Both the position numbers and the translations under genes were made by a program. The notes beneath the pieces are model-generated. The model worked only from the letters and a program-made list of their open reading frames with translations, did no database searches and was not told where the DNA came from. A stretch of 64,000 bases of DNA from Streptosporangium brasiliense. Its GTDB lineage: Bacteria; Actinomycetota; Actinomycetes; Streptosporangiales; Streptosporangiaceae. The number at the start of each line of letters is the position of its first letter. Within the stretch, counting starts at the first letter, position 1. The stretch spans positions 4,526,001 to 4,590,000 of the forward strand of contig NZ_JAUSRB010000002.1 in the NCBI RefSeq assembly GCF_030811595.1, read 5' to 3'. Of the stretch, positions 18,647-27,328 are shown in pieces.

Positions 18647-20719
18647 CTAGGCGGGGACGGAGGCCACGCCCGGCGGCAGGAAACGCGGCTCGGCGATCCC
18701 GGCCCGGTCCAGATACGGGGTGATGCCGCCCAGGTGGAACGGCCAGCCCGCGCCGAGGATCATGCACAGGTCGATGTCCTGGGCGGCCGCGACCACGCCC
18801 TCGTCGAGCATGATGCGGACCTCCTCGGCGAGCGCCCGCAGCGCGCGCAGCCGTACCTCCTCGGCGGTCGACGGGGAGGTCCCGCCGGAGAAGAGGGCCA
18901 CCGCCTCGGCGTCCAGCGAGAAGTCCGGCGCGTAGACGCCGGGCTTGCCGGCCGCGACCAGCCTGGCGAGGTTGTCCGACACCCCGTAGCGGGACGGGAA
19001 GGCCGCGTGCATGGTCTCGGCGACGTGCAGCGCGACGGCCGGGCCGACGAGCTGCAGCAGCGTGAACGGGGTCATCGGCAGGCCGAGCCCGTCCAGCGCG
19101 TGGTCGGCGACCTCCAGCGGGGTGCCCTCGTCGACGGCGCCGATGACCTCGCCCATGAAGCGGGTCAGCAGCCGGTTGACCACGAACGCGGGCGCGTCCT
19201 TGACCAGCACCGACGACTTCTTCAGCGACCTGCCGACGGCGAAGGCCGTGGCCAGCGTCGCGTCGTCGGTCTCGGCGCCCCGGATGATCTCCAGCAGCGG
19301 CATCACGGCCACCGGGTTGAAGAAGTGGAAGCCCACGACCCGCTCGGGGTGCCGCAGCGCGGCGGCCATCTCGGTCAGCGACAGCGAGGAGGTGTTGGTG
19401 GCCAGCACGCACTCGGCCGAGACGACCTCCTCCACCTCGGCGAACACCTTCTGCTTGACCTTCAGGTCCTCGAAGACGGCTTCGATGACGAAGTCGGCGT
19501 CGGCGAAGGCGTCCTTGGTCAGCGAGCCGGTCACCAGGGCCTTGAGCCGGTTGGCCTGGTCGCCGGAGATCCGGCCCTTGCCCAGCAGCTTGTCGATCTC
19601 GGCGTGGACGTAGCCGACGCCCTTGTCCAGCCGGGCCTGGTCCAGGTCGGTCAGCACGACCGGGACCTCCAGGCGGCGGGCGAACAGCAGCGCCATCTGC
19701 GAGGCCATCAGACCCGCGCCGACGACGCCCACCTTGGTGACCTTGCGGGCCAGGGCCTTGTCGGGGGCTCCGGCGGGCTTCTTGGCCCGGCGCTGCACCA
19801 GGTCGAAGGAGTAGAGGCCGGCGCGGAGCTCGTCGCCCATGAGGAGGTCGGCCAGCGCCCGGTCCTCGGCGGCGAAGCCCTCCTCACGCGAGGCGGTGCG
19901 GGCCAGCTCGATCAGCTCCAGCGCCCGGTAGGGGGCGGGGGAGGCGCCGTGCAGCTTCATGTCGACCAGGAAACGGGCGTCGGCGACGGTCTTGGACCAG
20001 TCGTCGGCGGTGTGGTCGGCGCGGGAGACGGTCACCTCGCCGCGCAGCACCCGGGCCGCCCAGCGCAGCGACTCCTCCAGGAAGTCGGCCGGCTCGAACA
20101 TCGCGTCGGCGACACCGGCCGCGAAGGCGTCCCGGCCCTTGATCATGCGGTTCTGCGAGAGCGGGTTCTCGATGATCAGCTTGATGGCCGCGGCCGGGCC
20201 GATCAGACGGGGCAGCAGCTGGGTGCCGCCCCAGCCGGGCACCAGGCCGAGGAAGCACTCGGGCAGGGCCACCGCGGGCACGCCGGAGGAGATGGTCCGG
20301 TAGGTGCAGTGGAGGGCGACCTCCAGGCCGCCGCCCATCGCCGCGCCGTTGACGAACGCGAACGACGGCACCTCCAGCTCGCCGAGGCGGCGGAACACCT
20401 CGTGGCCCAGCCTGCCGATCGCGAGCGCCTGCTCCCGCTCGGCGACCGTGGCGGCGCCCTTGAGGTCGGCGCCCACCGCGAAGATGAACGGCTTGCCGAT
20501 GACGCCCACGGCCGCCAGGTCCCCGCGGCCGGCGATCGAGTCGAGAGCCTCGTTCAGGGAGGTGAGCCCCCCGGGGCCGAACGTGGACGGCTTGGTGTGG
20601 TCGAAGCCGTTGTCCAGCGTGATCAGCGCCATGGTGCCCGCGCCGTAGGGCAGTTCCACGTCGCGGACGATCGCCTTGGTGACGACCTCGTCGGCGAACA
20701 GTTCCTTGATGTCCGTCAC
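18647..20719 (-). CDS. fadB: Fatty-acid oxidation complex alpha subunit (enoyl-CoA hydratase / 3-hydroxyacyl-CoA dehydrogenase)
   Basis: This 690-residue bifunctional enzyme hydrates trans-2-enoyl-CoA and oxidises the 3-hydroxyacyl-CoA with NAD+. Residues about 1-290 form a crotonase domain (AVGADLKGAA, NGAAMGGGLEVALHC, and the catalytic Glu region GLVPGWGGTQLLPRL). From about 325 comes the Rossmann domain VGVVGAGLMASQMALLFARR, then ATNTSSLSLTEMA and GFHFFNPVAVMPLLEII of the 3HCDH domain, and a second 3HCDH C-terminal repeat. It begins with GTG, overlapping the stop of fadA by four bases (GTGA), so the pair is coupled. It acts with FadA in the cytosol. Confidence 0.95.
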   Translation of the reverse strand: MTDIKELFADEVVTKAIVRDVELPYGAGTMALITLDNGFDHTKPSTFGPGGLTSLNEALDSIAGRGDLAAVGVIGKPFIFAVGADLKGAATVAEREQALAIGRLGHEVFRRLGELEVPSFAFVNGAAMGGGLEVALHCTYRTISSGVPAVALPECFLGLVPGWGGTQLLPRLIGPAAAIKLIIENPLSQNRMIKGRDAFAAGVADAMFEPADFLEESLRWAARVLRGEVTVSRADHTADDWSKTVADARFLVDMKLHGASPAPYRALELIELARTASREEGFAAEDRALADLLMGDELRAGLYSFDLVQRRAKKPAGAPDKALARKVTKVGVVGAGLMASQMALLFARRLEVPVVLTDLDQARLDKGVGYVHAEIDKLLGKGRISGDQANRLKALVTGSLTKDAFADADFVIEAVFEDLKVKQKVFAEVEEVVSAECVLATNTSSLSLTEMAAALRHPERVVGFHFFNPVAVMPLLEIIRGAETDDATLATAFAVGRSLKKSSVLVKDAPAFVVNRLLTRFMGEVIGAVDEGTPLEVADHALDGLGLPMTPFTLLQLVGPAVALHVAETMHAAFPSRYGVSDNLARLVAAGKPGVYAPDFSLDAEAVALFSGGTSPSTAEEVRLRALRALAEEVRIMLDEGVVAAAQDIDLCMILGAGWPFHLGGITPYLDRAGIAEPRFLPPGVASVPA

Positions 20720-21915
20720 TTGTTACCTTCCCAGCCCAGGTTCTCCCAGATGACCGTCCCGCCCATGCCCATGCCGACGCACATCGTGGTCACGCCGTAC
20801 CGGACGTCGGGGCGCTCGCCGAACTCGCGCGCCAGCTGCGTCATCAGCCGCACGCCCGAGGAGGCCAGCGGGTGACCGAAGGCGATCGCGCCGCCGTAGG
20901 GGTTGACGCGGGCGTCGTCGTCGGCGATGCCGAAGTGCTCCAGGAACGCCAGCACCTGCACGGCGAAGGCCTCGTTGATCTCGAACAGGCCGATGTCGGA
21001 GATGGAGAGCCCGGCCAGGCGGAGCGCCCGCTCGGTGGACGGGATCGGGCCGACCCCCATGACCTCGGGGTCCACGCCGGCGAAGGCGTAGGAGACCAGG
21101 CGCATCTTGGGCGCCAGGCCGAGCTCCTCGGCGACGTCGGAGGCGGCCACGATGCAGCCGGTCGCGCCGTCGTTGATGCCGGAGGCGTTGCCCGCGGTGA
21201 CCCGGCCGTGCGGGCGGAAGGGGGTCTTCAGCGCGGCGAGCCCCTCCAGGGTGGTGCCGGGGCGGGGGGCCTCGTCGGCGGTGGCCAGGCCCCAGCCCTG
21301 CTCCGCCGACCGGGTGGCCATCGGGACCAGGTCGGGCTGGATCCTGCCGTCGGCGTAGGCCTTGGCGACCTTCTCCTGCGAGGCGAGGGCGAAGGCGTCC
21401 GCGCGCTGCTTGGTGATGGTGGGGTAGCGGTCGTGCAGGTTCTCCGCGGTCATGCCCATGACCAGGGCGGAGCCGTCCACGAGCTGCTCGGCCAGGAACC
21501 GGGGGTTGGGGTCCACGCCCTCGCCCATCGGGTGGCGGCCCATGTGCTCGACGCCGCCGGCGATGGCGACGTCGTAGGCGCCGAAGGCGATGCCTCCGGC
21601 GACCGAGGTCACGGCGGTCATGGCGCCGGCGCACATGCGGTCGATGGAGTAGCCGGGCACGCTCTTGGGCAGTCCGGCCAGCACCGCGGCGGAGCGGCCG
21701 ATGGTCAGGCCCTGGTCGCCGATCTGCGTGGTGGCCGCGATGGCCACTTCGTCGACGCGCTCCGGCGGCAGGTTCGGATTACGCCGGATCAGCTCGCGGA
21801 TGACGCGGATCACCAGATCGTCGGCGCGCGTCTCGGCATACAGCCCCTTGGGGCCCGACTTGCCGAACGGCGTGCGCACACCGTCGACGAATACGACGTC
21901 ACGAGAGGAAGGCAC
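20716..21915 (-). CDS. fadA: Acetyl-CoA C-acyltransferase (thiolase)
   Basis: This 399-residue thiolase cleaves 3-ketoacyl-CoA to acetyl-CoA, the last step of beta-oxidation, with the FadB partner encoded next. The nucleophile is the Cys in IDRMCAGAMTAV (near residue 92); the second active-site Cys is in TTMCVGMGMGGTVIWE, and the general-base His in GGAIAFGHPLASSG. NEAFAVQ is the other thiolase signature. The GTG start at 21915 is preceded by GAGGAG. It is the first gene of the fadAB operon and diverges from the LacI gene; a palindrome at 21956-21967 is the likely operator. Confidence 0.95.
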   Translation of the reverse strand: MPSSRDVVFVDGVRTPFGKSGPKGLYAETRADDLVIRVIRELIRRNPNLPPERVDEVAIAATTQIGDQGLTIGRSAAVLAGLPKSVPGYSIDRMCAGAMTAVTSVAGGIAFGAYDVAIAGGVEHMGRHPMGEGVDPNPRFLAEQLVDGSALVMGMTAENLHDRYPTITKQRADAFALASQEKVAKAYADGRIQPDLVPMATRSAEQGWGLATADEAPRPGTTLEGLAALKTPFRPHGRVTAGNASGINDGATGCIVAASDVAEELGLAPKMRLVSYAFAGVDPEVMGVGPIPSTERALRLAGLSISDIGLFEINEAFAVQVLAFLEHFGIADDDARVNPYGGAIAFGHPLASSGVRLMTQLAREFGERPDVRYGVTTMCVGMGMGGTVIWENLGWEGNK

Positions 21916-21955
21916 GGGGTTCGCTCCTCGTTGCTGGGTAGCTTCCCCCCTATGC

Positions 21956-21967
21956 TACTGGTCAGTA
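21956..21967. promoter_or_regulatory. Inverted repeat in the fadAB promoter region
   Basis: tactggtcagta has 5-bp inverted arms tactg/cagta separated by gt, 41 bp upstream of the fadA start. It has the form of a TetR-type operator, as expected for a fatty-acid degradation operon; the regulator is not in the window as far as can be told. Confidence 0.4.
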
Positions 21968-22035
21968 ACAATACTCCGCGCGGCCAGGGTGTCCGGCGGG
22001 TCCGGGATGCGGGAGGGGGCCGACTCTGGCAGACT

Positions 22036-22051
22036 GGGAAAACGCTTTCCC
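22036..22051. promoter_or_regulatory. LacI-type operator in front of the LacI gene
   Basis: gggaaaacgctttccc is a 16-bp inverted repeat with one off-centre mismatch and a central CG, the classical LacI-family form. It ends 12 bp before the LacI start codon, so it would support autoregulation. It matches the operator at 27284-27299 in 14 of 16 positions. Confidence 0.7.
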
Positions 22052-22063
22052 TGGAGGTTGCCG

Positions 22064-23056
22064 ATGGTCACGCTGGAAGATGTCGCCCGGCGGGCAGGCG
22101 TCTCGCTCGCCACGGCGTCGCGGGTGCTCAACGGGAGCACCCGTCAGGTGGGGGCGTCCCTGCGGGCCAAGGTGGAACTGGCCGCCGCCCAGCTCGGCTA
22201 CCGGACCAACGTGGCCGCCCAGACGCTGGCCCGGGGGGCCAGCAACGTGATCGGGCTGGTGGTCCACGATCTTACCGACCCCTACTTCGCCGCGCTCGCG
22301 GACGGGGCCATGCGGGTGGCCGAGAGCCAGGAGCTCGTGGTCATGGTCGGCACCACGCACCGTGACCCCGAACGGGAGATCGCCTACGTCTCGACCCTGA
22401 ACGCGCAGCGGGTCTGCGCGGTGCTGCTCGCCGGCTCCCGGGTCGCCGACCCCCTGGTGACCCGCCGGCTCCGGGAGGAGCTCGACCGCTACCGGGAGAC
22501 CGGCGGCCGGGTGGCCTGTGTCGGCCAGGACCTGCTCGGCGCCGACACGGTGGTGCCGGGCAACCACGAGGGCGCCGCCGCGCTGGCCCGGTCCCTGGCC
22601 GGGCTGGGCCACCGGCGCTTCGCCGTGCTCGCGGGCCCCGCCGGGCTGATCACGGCCCGCGACCGGGTGGCGGGGTTCGCCGGGGCGCTCGCCGGGCTCG
22701 GCCTGCCCGCGCCGCAGATCGTGCACGGCTCCTTCGACCGGGACGGCGGCTACGCGGCGGCGGCCGAGGTCTCCGGCGCCACGTGCGTGTTCGCCGTCAA
22801 CGACGTGATGGCCGTGGGCGCGCTGGCCTCCTTCCGGGACCGGGGTGTGCGGGTGCCGGACGACATCTCCGTGGCGGGCTTCGACGACATCGCCACCCTG
22901 CGCGACCTGGTCCCGGCGCTGTCCACGGTACGGCTGCCGCTGGCCGACATGGGCGCCCGCGCGCTGGAGCTGGCCCTGGACGCGGCCCCGGAGGTCCGGG
23001 TCGAGCCCGTGGCCGGAGAGGTGGTCCTGCGGGAGAGCACCCGCCGACCGGCCTGA
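22064..23056 (+). CDS. LacI-family transcriptional regulator
   Basis: This 330-residue repressor starts with a canonical LacI helix-turn-helix and hinge, MVTLEDVARRAGVSLATA followed by SRVLNGS, then the GLVVHDLTDPYFAALADG start of the periplasmic-binding-like effector domain, VFAVNDVMAVGALASFRDRG and the C-terminal SVAGFDDI block. The effector sugar is unknown. GGAGG six bases before the ATG fixes the start. Its own operator lies just upstream and a near-identical one precedes the sugar-catabolic operon 4 kb away, which points to that operon as its target. The last codons and stop lie in a 65-bp tandem duplication. Confidence 0.93.
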   Translation: MVTLEDVARRAGVSLATASRVLNGSTRQVGASLRAKVELAAAQLGYRTNVAAQTLARGASNVIGLVVHDLTDPYFAALADGAMRVAESQELVVMVGTTHRDPEREIAYVSTLNAQRVCAVLLAGSRVADPLVTRRLREELDRYRETGGRVACVGQDLLGADTVVPGNHEGAAALARSLAGLGHRRFAVLAGPAGLITARDRVAGFAGALAGLGLPAPQIVHGSFDRDGGYAAAAEVSGATCVFAVNDVMAVGALASFRDRGVRVPDDISVAGFDDIATLRDLVPALSTVRLPLADMGARALELALDAAPEVRVEPVAGEVVLRESTRRPA

Positions 23057-23147
23057 GCGCCCCGCGGCACGCGGGAGCCCTAGAGGTGGCTCTGCGGGAG
23101 AGCACCCGCGGGCCGGCCTGAGCGCGCCGTGGCAGGCGGGAGCCCTT
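23018..23147. repeat. 65-bp tandem duplication across the LacI stop codon
   Basis: Positions 23018-23082 and 23083-23147 are two diverged copies of the same sequence, each beginning gaggtgg and containing cggcctgagcgc with a TGA at the same place (23054-23056 and 23119-23121). The rest of the gap to 23313 is GC-rich with a terminator and no gene. Confidence 0.85.
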
Positions 23148-23263
23148 CCGGTCCCGGTGAGGCCGTCTCTCGCGGTCCGGGTCGCCGCTCCGGCCCGCCC
23201 CGGCCCGCCCCGGCCGGGACGGCTCCGTCGGCCCGAGCCCGGTGGCCGGCCCGTGACGGGGAT

Positions 23264-23295
23264 CCGGACCGGACATCCGCGGAGGTCCGGTCCGG
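23264..23295. terminator. Hairpin between LacI and the four-repeat protein
   Basis: ccggaccggac (23264-23274) and gtccggtccgg (23285-23295) form a perfect 11-bp stem; the 10-base loop itself contains the palindrome tccgcgga. The flanking genes converge. Confidence 0.65.
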
Positions 23296-23313
23296 TGGCG
23301 CCGTGAGGGACGG

Positions 23314-24060
23314 TCAGCGGCCGCCGGAGGCCGGCCTTCCCTGCTCGTTCACGGGCGGGACGGTGAGCTGCCCCCGCAGCCAGCGGATCGTGCGGACGAC
23401 CCCGTCGCCGTAGCCGGGAGGGTGCTGGCGGCCCCGGCCGAGCTGCCGGGAGACGTCCTCGGCCGCGCTCTCCTCCATCCCGAGGTTGAGCCCGGTCGGC
23501 CCGTGAATGGGCCGCGGCGTGTTCCGGACGGGTGACTTCCGACGGGTGCCGAGCACCCATTCGCACACGGCGGCCGTCCCGGAGCACCACGCCCTGTCCG
23601 GCTCGCCGGAGGTGCCCGCCTGGCCCGCCCGGGCCAGCTCGGCGATCCGGCCGATCTCCGCCTCGGTGCGCACGATCACCCCGCGGCCGCCGACCAGATG
23701 TCCCCATCCTTCGGAGGAGCGGCGGCCGGGCATCGGCACCGTGTCCCTGACACCGATCAGCCAGTGCAGGATGCTGATGACCCCGTCGGCCGGGACCACC
23801 CGGCCCTCGCGCGGGACCCGTTCGGCGGCGTCGATCTCCGCGCGCGCCTCGGCGAGGGTCGGCGGGGCTCCCGTCGTCGGGCGGCCGCTGACGGGCGCCT
23901 GCTCACTCTTGCCGAGAGCCCACAGGATCGCCTGTCCTTGTCCGGACGGGGACGACCCCGGGTTGGCGGCCTCCCACTCCTGGATCGCTTCGAATACAGC
24001 CATCACATGTTCCGCCGGCCGCTGTACGGCGGGGCTGGCTTCGCTGCCTGCGATCGTCAT
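23314..24060 (-). CDS. Unknown protein with four internal repeats
   Basis: This 248-residue protein has no signal peptide or membrane segment and is not recognised. It is built from four repeats of about 55-60 residues, each a predicted helix followed by a conserved block: QGQAILWALGKSEQAPVSG, DGVISILHWLIGVRDTVPMP, GTAAVCEWVLGTRRKSPVRN and DGVVRTIRWLRGQLTVPPVN. The shared pattern is G-hydrophobic-x-x-hydrophobic-x-Trp-hydrophobic-x-Gly followed a few residues later by Pro-Val/Met. Such W-G-P modules recur in uncharacterised actinobacterial proteins. The ATG at 24060 has AAGGA very close upstream. It stands alone between the LacI gene and the sugar operon and need not be related to either. Coding is favoured by the in-frame conservation of the repeats. 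Confidence 0.75.
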   Translation of the reverse strand: MTIAGSEASPAVQRPAEHVMAVFEAIQEWEAANPGSSPSGQGQAILWALGKSEQAPVSGRPTTGAPPTLAEARAEIDAAERVPREGRVVPADGVISILHWLIGVRDTVPMPGRRSSEGWGHLVGGRGVIVRTEAEIGRIAELARAGQAGTSGEPDRAWCSGTAAVCEWVLGTRRKSPVRNTPRPIHGPTGLNLGMEESAAEDVSRQLGRGRQHPPGYGDGVVRTIRWLRGQLTVPPVNEQGRPASGGR

Positions 24061-24140
24061 GTCCTTACCGTACGTTCATCCGCCTCATGACTCCAACGCG
24101 GAGCGGTCGTCCGGAGCGGGCGGACACGTCCCCCCGGGTC

Positions 24141-24968
24141 TCAGCCGCCGATCAGCTCGCCGTACCTGGCCATGATCCGCGACAGCACCTCGTCGGGGTC
24201 GGCGGCCCACACGTCGGCGTTGAAGATCTCCACCTCGATGTCCCCGGTGTAGCCCGCCTCGGTCACCGCCCTGGTCAGGGGCGCGAAGTCGATCACGCCG
24301 TCGCCCATCACGCCCCGGCCGAGCAGGACGTCGGCCGGCAGGGGCGACAGGAAGTCGCACACCTGGTAGCCGGCGATCCGCTCCCCGGCCCTGGCGATCT
24401 GCTGGAAGACCTGCGGGTCCCACCAGACGTGGAAGGTGTCGACGATGACGCCGACCTGCTCGGCCGGGTATGGTTCGGCCAGGTCCAGGGCCTGGCCGAG
24501 GGTGGACAGCACGGCCCGGTCGGCGCAGTACATCGGGTGCAGCGGCTCCAGGGCCAGCCTGACGCCGCGCTCGCCGGCGTAGGGGGCCAGGACGGCCAGC
24601 GCCTCGGCGACCCGTTCCCGGGCGCCCGCCAGGTCACGGGAGATCGTGCCCAGGGGTTCGCCGGGGACCACCCCCGGCAGGCCGCCGACCACCATGACCA
24701 GGCACGCGGCCCGCAGCGCGGCGGCCTCGTCGATCGCCCTGCGGTTGTCGTCGAGGGCGTCCCCCGAGGTCAGGAAACCGCCCCGGCACAGGGACGACAC
24801 CCGGAGCCCGGCGTCCGCGACGAGCTTGACGGTCTCCTCCAGCCCCTGCTCGGCGACGTTCTGCCGCCACAGGCCGATCGCCTCGACGCCGTGCCGCACG
24901 CACCCGTCGACGGCCTCGGCCACCGACCAGCGCCGGGTGGTCCACTGGTTCAGCGCGAAACGGCTCAT
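24141..24968 (-). CDS. Sugar phosphate isomerase/epimerase (AP endonuclease-2/TIM-barrel family)
   Basis: This 275-residue TIM-barrel protein of the xylose-isomerase-like family has metal-ligand patterns LALEPLHP, VGVIVDTFHVWWDP, and GDIEVEIFN at the ends of strands. Such enzymes isomerise or epimerise sugars or polyols, for example in inositol or rare-sugar breakdown. The ATG at 24968 begins MSRFALNQWTTRRWS, a normal family start; longer frames upstream are read-through of an unrelated frame. It is the third gene of an operon after the Gfo/Idh dehydrogenase and the DUF993 protein and is separated from the latter by 26 bp. The operon promoter carries LacI-type operators. Confidence 0.9.
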   Translation of the reverse strand: MSRFALNQWTTRRWSVAEAVDGCVRHGVEAIGLWRQNVAEQGLEETVKLVADAGLRVSSLCRGGFLTSGDALDDNRRAIDEAAALRAACLVMVVGGLPGVVPGEPLGTISRDLAGARERVAEALAVLAPYAGERGVRLALEPLHPMYCADRAVLSTLGQALDLAEPYPAEQVGVIVDTFHVWWDPQVFQQIARAGERIAGYQVCDFLSPLPADVLLGRGVMGDGVIDFAPLTRAVTEAGYTGDIEVEIFNADVWAADPDEVLSRIMARYGELIGG

Positions 24969-24994
24969 GTCCCGTCCGCTCTCCGCTCCCGCGC

Positions 24995-26125
24995 TCACAG
25001 TCCGTGCACCGCCAGCAGGGACCTCATCCGGGAGACCGCCAGCTCGGGGTCGGCCAGCAGCCCGGCCCGGTCGGCCAGGCGGAACACCTCGGCCAGGTGG
25101 GGGAGCGAGCGGGCCGCCTGGGCGCCGTTGACCATGGCGAAGGCGTCCTGATGACCGTTGAGCCAGGCCAGGAAGACGATGCCGGTCTTGTAGTTGTAGG
25201 TCGGCGTCTCGAAGATCTTCCGGGAGAGGGCGACCGTCGGGTCCATGATCTCGTCGTAGCGCGCGAGATCGCCCGCGTCGAGCGCCTGCAGGGCCGCCGC
25301 CGCGGCCGGGGCGATCGCGTCGAAGATGCCCAGCAGCGCGTGGCTGCCCGACTTGATCAGCGAGGGGTAGTTGAAGTCGTCGCCGGTGTACAGCCTGACG
25401 CCCTCGGGCAGCGCCGCGCGCAGCCCGATCTCGTGGTCGGCGTCCAGCAGCGAGACCTTGACGCCCTCCACCATCGGCGCGTGCTCGGCGATCAGCGCCA
25501 GGAACGACGCGGTGGCCTCGGCCACGTCCGCCGAGCCCCAGTAACCCGCGAGCTGGGGGTCGAACATCTCGCCGAGCCAGTGCAGGATCACCGGGCGGTC
25601 CACCTGGGAGAGCAGCTTGCCGTAGACCGCGTGGTAGTCCTCGGGCCCCCGCGCGATCCGGGCGAGCTGGCGGCTGGCCATGACGATGACGCCGGCCTCC
25701 GCCTCCCGCACGGTCTCGATCTGCTCGGTGTAGGCGGCCACGACCTCCTCCAGCGTCGCCGCCCGCGGCGCGTGGTCGGTGCCCGCGCCGCAGGCCACCA
25801 GCGTGGCGGCCGTGCCGAAGGAGGCCGCCTCGGCGGCGCTGCGCCGGATCAGCTCGCGGGTGGCCGCCCAGTCCAGGCCCATGTTGCGCTGGGCGGTGTC
25901 CATGGCGTCGGCGACCCGCAGGCCGTGTGACCACAGGTGGCGGCGGAAGCGCAGCGTGGCGTCCCAGTCGACGGCGGCGGGGGAGCCGGGGGTGTTGTCG
26001 CCGAGCGGGTCGGCGACGACGTGGGCGGCGGCGTAGACGACGCGGCTCCTGGCGGGGCCGGCGGGCACCGCCCAGGTCACCGGCTCGCGCAGGGTGTGCT
26101 CCCCGCCGGGCAGCGCGATCCTCAT
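24995..26125 (-). CDS. DUF993 family protein (dihydrodipicolinate-synthase-like aldolase)
   Basis: This 376-residue protein matches the DUF993 group as remembered, often annotated as dihydrodipicolinate synthase-like. Visible blocks include WDATLRFRRHLWSHGLRVAD, MDTAQRNMGLDW, VIVMASRQLARIARG, ILHWLGEMFDP and the Lys-containing GVKVSLLDADHE where a Schiff-base Lys could sit. An aldolase acting on a sugar-derived keto acid is inferred. Its ATG at 26125 overlaps the stop of the upstream Gfo/Idh gene (ATGA), so translation is coupled. Confidence 0.82.
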   Translation of the reverse strand: MRIALPGGEHTLREPVTWAVPAGPARSRVVYAAAHVVADPLGDNTPGSPAAVDWDATLRFRRHLWSHGLRVADAMDTAQRNMGLDWAATRELIRRSAAEAASFGTAATLVACGAGTDHAPRAATLEEVVAAYTEQIETVREAEAGVIVMASRQLARIARGPEDYHAVYGKLLSQVDRPVILHWLGEMFDPQLAGYWGSADVAEATASFLALIAEHAPMVEGVKVSLLDADHEIGLRAALPEGVRLYTGDDFNYPSLIKSGSHALLGIFDAIAPAAAAALQALDAGDLARYDEIMDPTVALSRKIFETPTYNYKTGIVFLAWLNGHQDAFAMVNGAQAARSLPHLAEVFRLADRAGLLADPELAVSRMRSLLAVHGL

Positions 26126-27267
26126 CACGGCTCCACCGGCAGGCGGCGGCCCTCGGCGGAGGAGCGCAGGCCCAGCTCGGCGAGGCGGACGCCCCGCGCG
26201 CCGGAGGCGAAGTCGTGGGGGAAGGGCGCGTCCTCGATCACGTGGCGGACGAACATCTCCCACTGGATCTTGAAGCCGTTGTCGAACTCGGCGTTGTCGG
26301 GCACCTCCTGCCAGCCGTCACGGAAGCGCGCGGTGACGGGCAGGTCGGGGTTCCAGACCGGCTTGGGGGTGGTGGCGCGGTGCTGGACGCGGCAGTTGCG
26401 CAGGCCCGCGACCGCGCTGCCGTGCGTGCCGTCCACCTGGAACTCCACCAGCTCGTCCCGGTTCACCCTGACGTTCCAGGAGGAGTTGATCTGGGCCACG
26501 ATGCCGTTGTCGAGCTCGAAGACGCCGTAGGCGGCGTCGTCGGCGGTGGCCGGGTAGGTCCTGCCCTGCTCGTCCACGCGCTCGGGGATGTGGGTGACGG
26601 CCTGGGCGTAGACCGACCGCACCTGGCCGAAGAGGTTCTCCAGCACGTAGGCCCAGTGCGGGAACATGTCGAGGACGATGCCGCCGCCGTCCTCGGCGCG
26701 GTAGTTCCACGACGGGCGCTGCGCGGCCTGCCAGTCTCCCTCGAAGACCCAGTAGCCGAACTCGCCGCGCACCGACAGGATCCGGCCGAAGAAGCCGCCG
26801 TCGATCAGGCGCTTGAGCTTGAGCAGGCCCGGCAGGAAGAGCTTGTCCTGCACGACGCCGTTCTTCACGCCCCTGGCGGTCGCGGCCTCGGCCAGCGCCA
26901 GCGCGTCCTCGAAGGTCTCGGCGGTCGGCTTCTCGGCGTAGACGTGCTTGCCCGCCTCTATCGCCTTCAGCACCGACTTCACCCGGGCCTGGGTGACCTG
27001 GGCGTCGAAGTAGACGAGGTTGCCCTCGTCGGCCAGCGCGGCGTCCAGGTCGGTGGTCCAGTCGGCGATGCCGTGGTCGCCGGCCAGCTTCTCCAGCTTC
27101 TCGGCGCTCCGGCCCACCAGCACCGGCTTGAGCGTCACCCGGCTGCCGTCGGACAGCGCCACGCCGCCCTGCTCGTTGATCGCCAGGACCGATCGGACCA
27201 GGTGCTGGCGGTAGCCCATCCGGCCGGTGACGCCGTTCATCACGACGCCGATGCTTCGCGGGGACAT
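26125..27267 (-). CDS. Gfo/Idh/MocA-family oxidoreductase
   Basis: This 380-residue NAD(P)-dependent sugar or polyol dehydrogenase is the first gene of the three-gene operon. It starts IGVVMNGVTGRMGYRQHL (Rossmann glycine motif near residue 12) and has the family signature AGKHVYAEKPTAETFEDAL with the catalytic-type Lys, then the C-terminal alpha/beta domain containing LDMFPHWAYVLENLFG. AGGAGG eight bases before the ATG at 27267 fixes the start. Its substrate is unknown. Promoter operators at 27285-27298 and 27329-27342 suggest control by the LacI regulator encoded at 22064. Confidence 0.92.
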   Translation of the reverse strand: MSPRSIGVVMNGVTGRMGYRQHLVRSVLAINEQGGVALSDGSRVTLKPVLVGRSAEKLEKLAGDHGIADWTTDLDAALADEGNLVYFDAQVTQARVKSVLKAIEAGKHVYAEKPTAETFEDALALAEAATARGVKNGVVQDKLFLPGLLKLKRLIDGGFFGRILSVRGEFGYWVFEGDWQAAQRPSWNYRAEDGGGIVLDMFPHWAYVLENLFGQVRSVYAQAVTHIPERVDEQGRTYPATADDAAYGVFELDNGIVAQINSSWNVRVNRDELVEFQVDGTHGSAVAGLRNCRVQHRATTPKPVWNPDLPVTARFRDGWQEVPDNAEFDNGFKIQWEMFVRHVIEDAPFPHDFASGARGVRLAELGLRSSAEGRRLPVEP

Positions 27268-27284
27268 CTTCTTGAGCCTCCTAT

Positions 27285-27298
27285 GGAAAGCGCTTTCC
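27285..27298. promoter_or_regulatory. LacI-type operator O1 of the sugar operon
   Basis: ggaaagcgctttcc is a perfect 14-bp palindrome 18 bp upstream of the Gfo/Idh start. It matches the operator in front of the LacI gene except at the central position and one outer base. Confidence 0.75.
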
Positions 27299-27328
27299 CG
27301 CTTACCGTACGGCAGCCGCCGCCTCCTC

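Noticed and set aside
24141-25934. A single 597-codon minus-strand protein
   Set aside because: Only its last 275 codons are family-like; the front part is an out-of-frame reading of the DUF993 gene.
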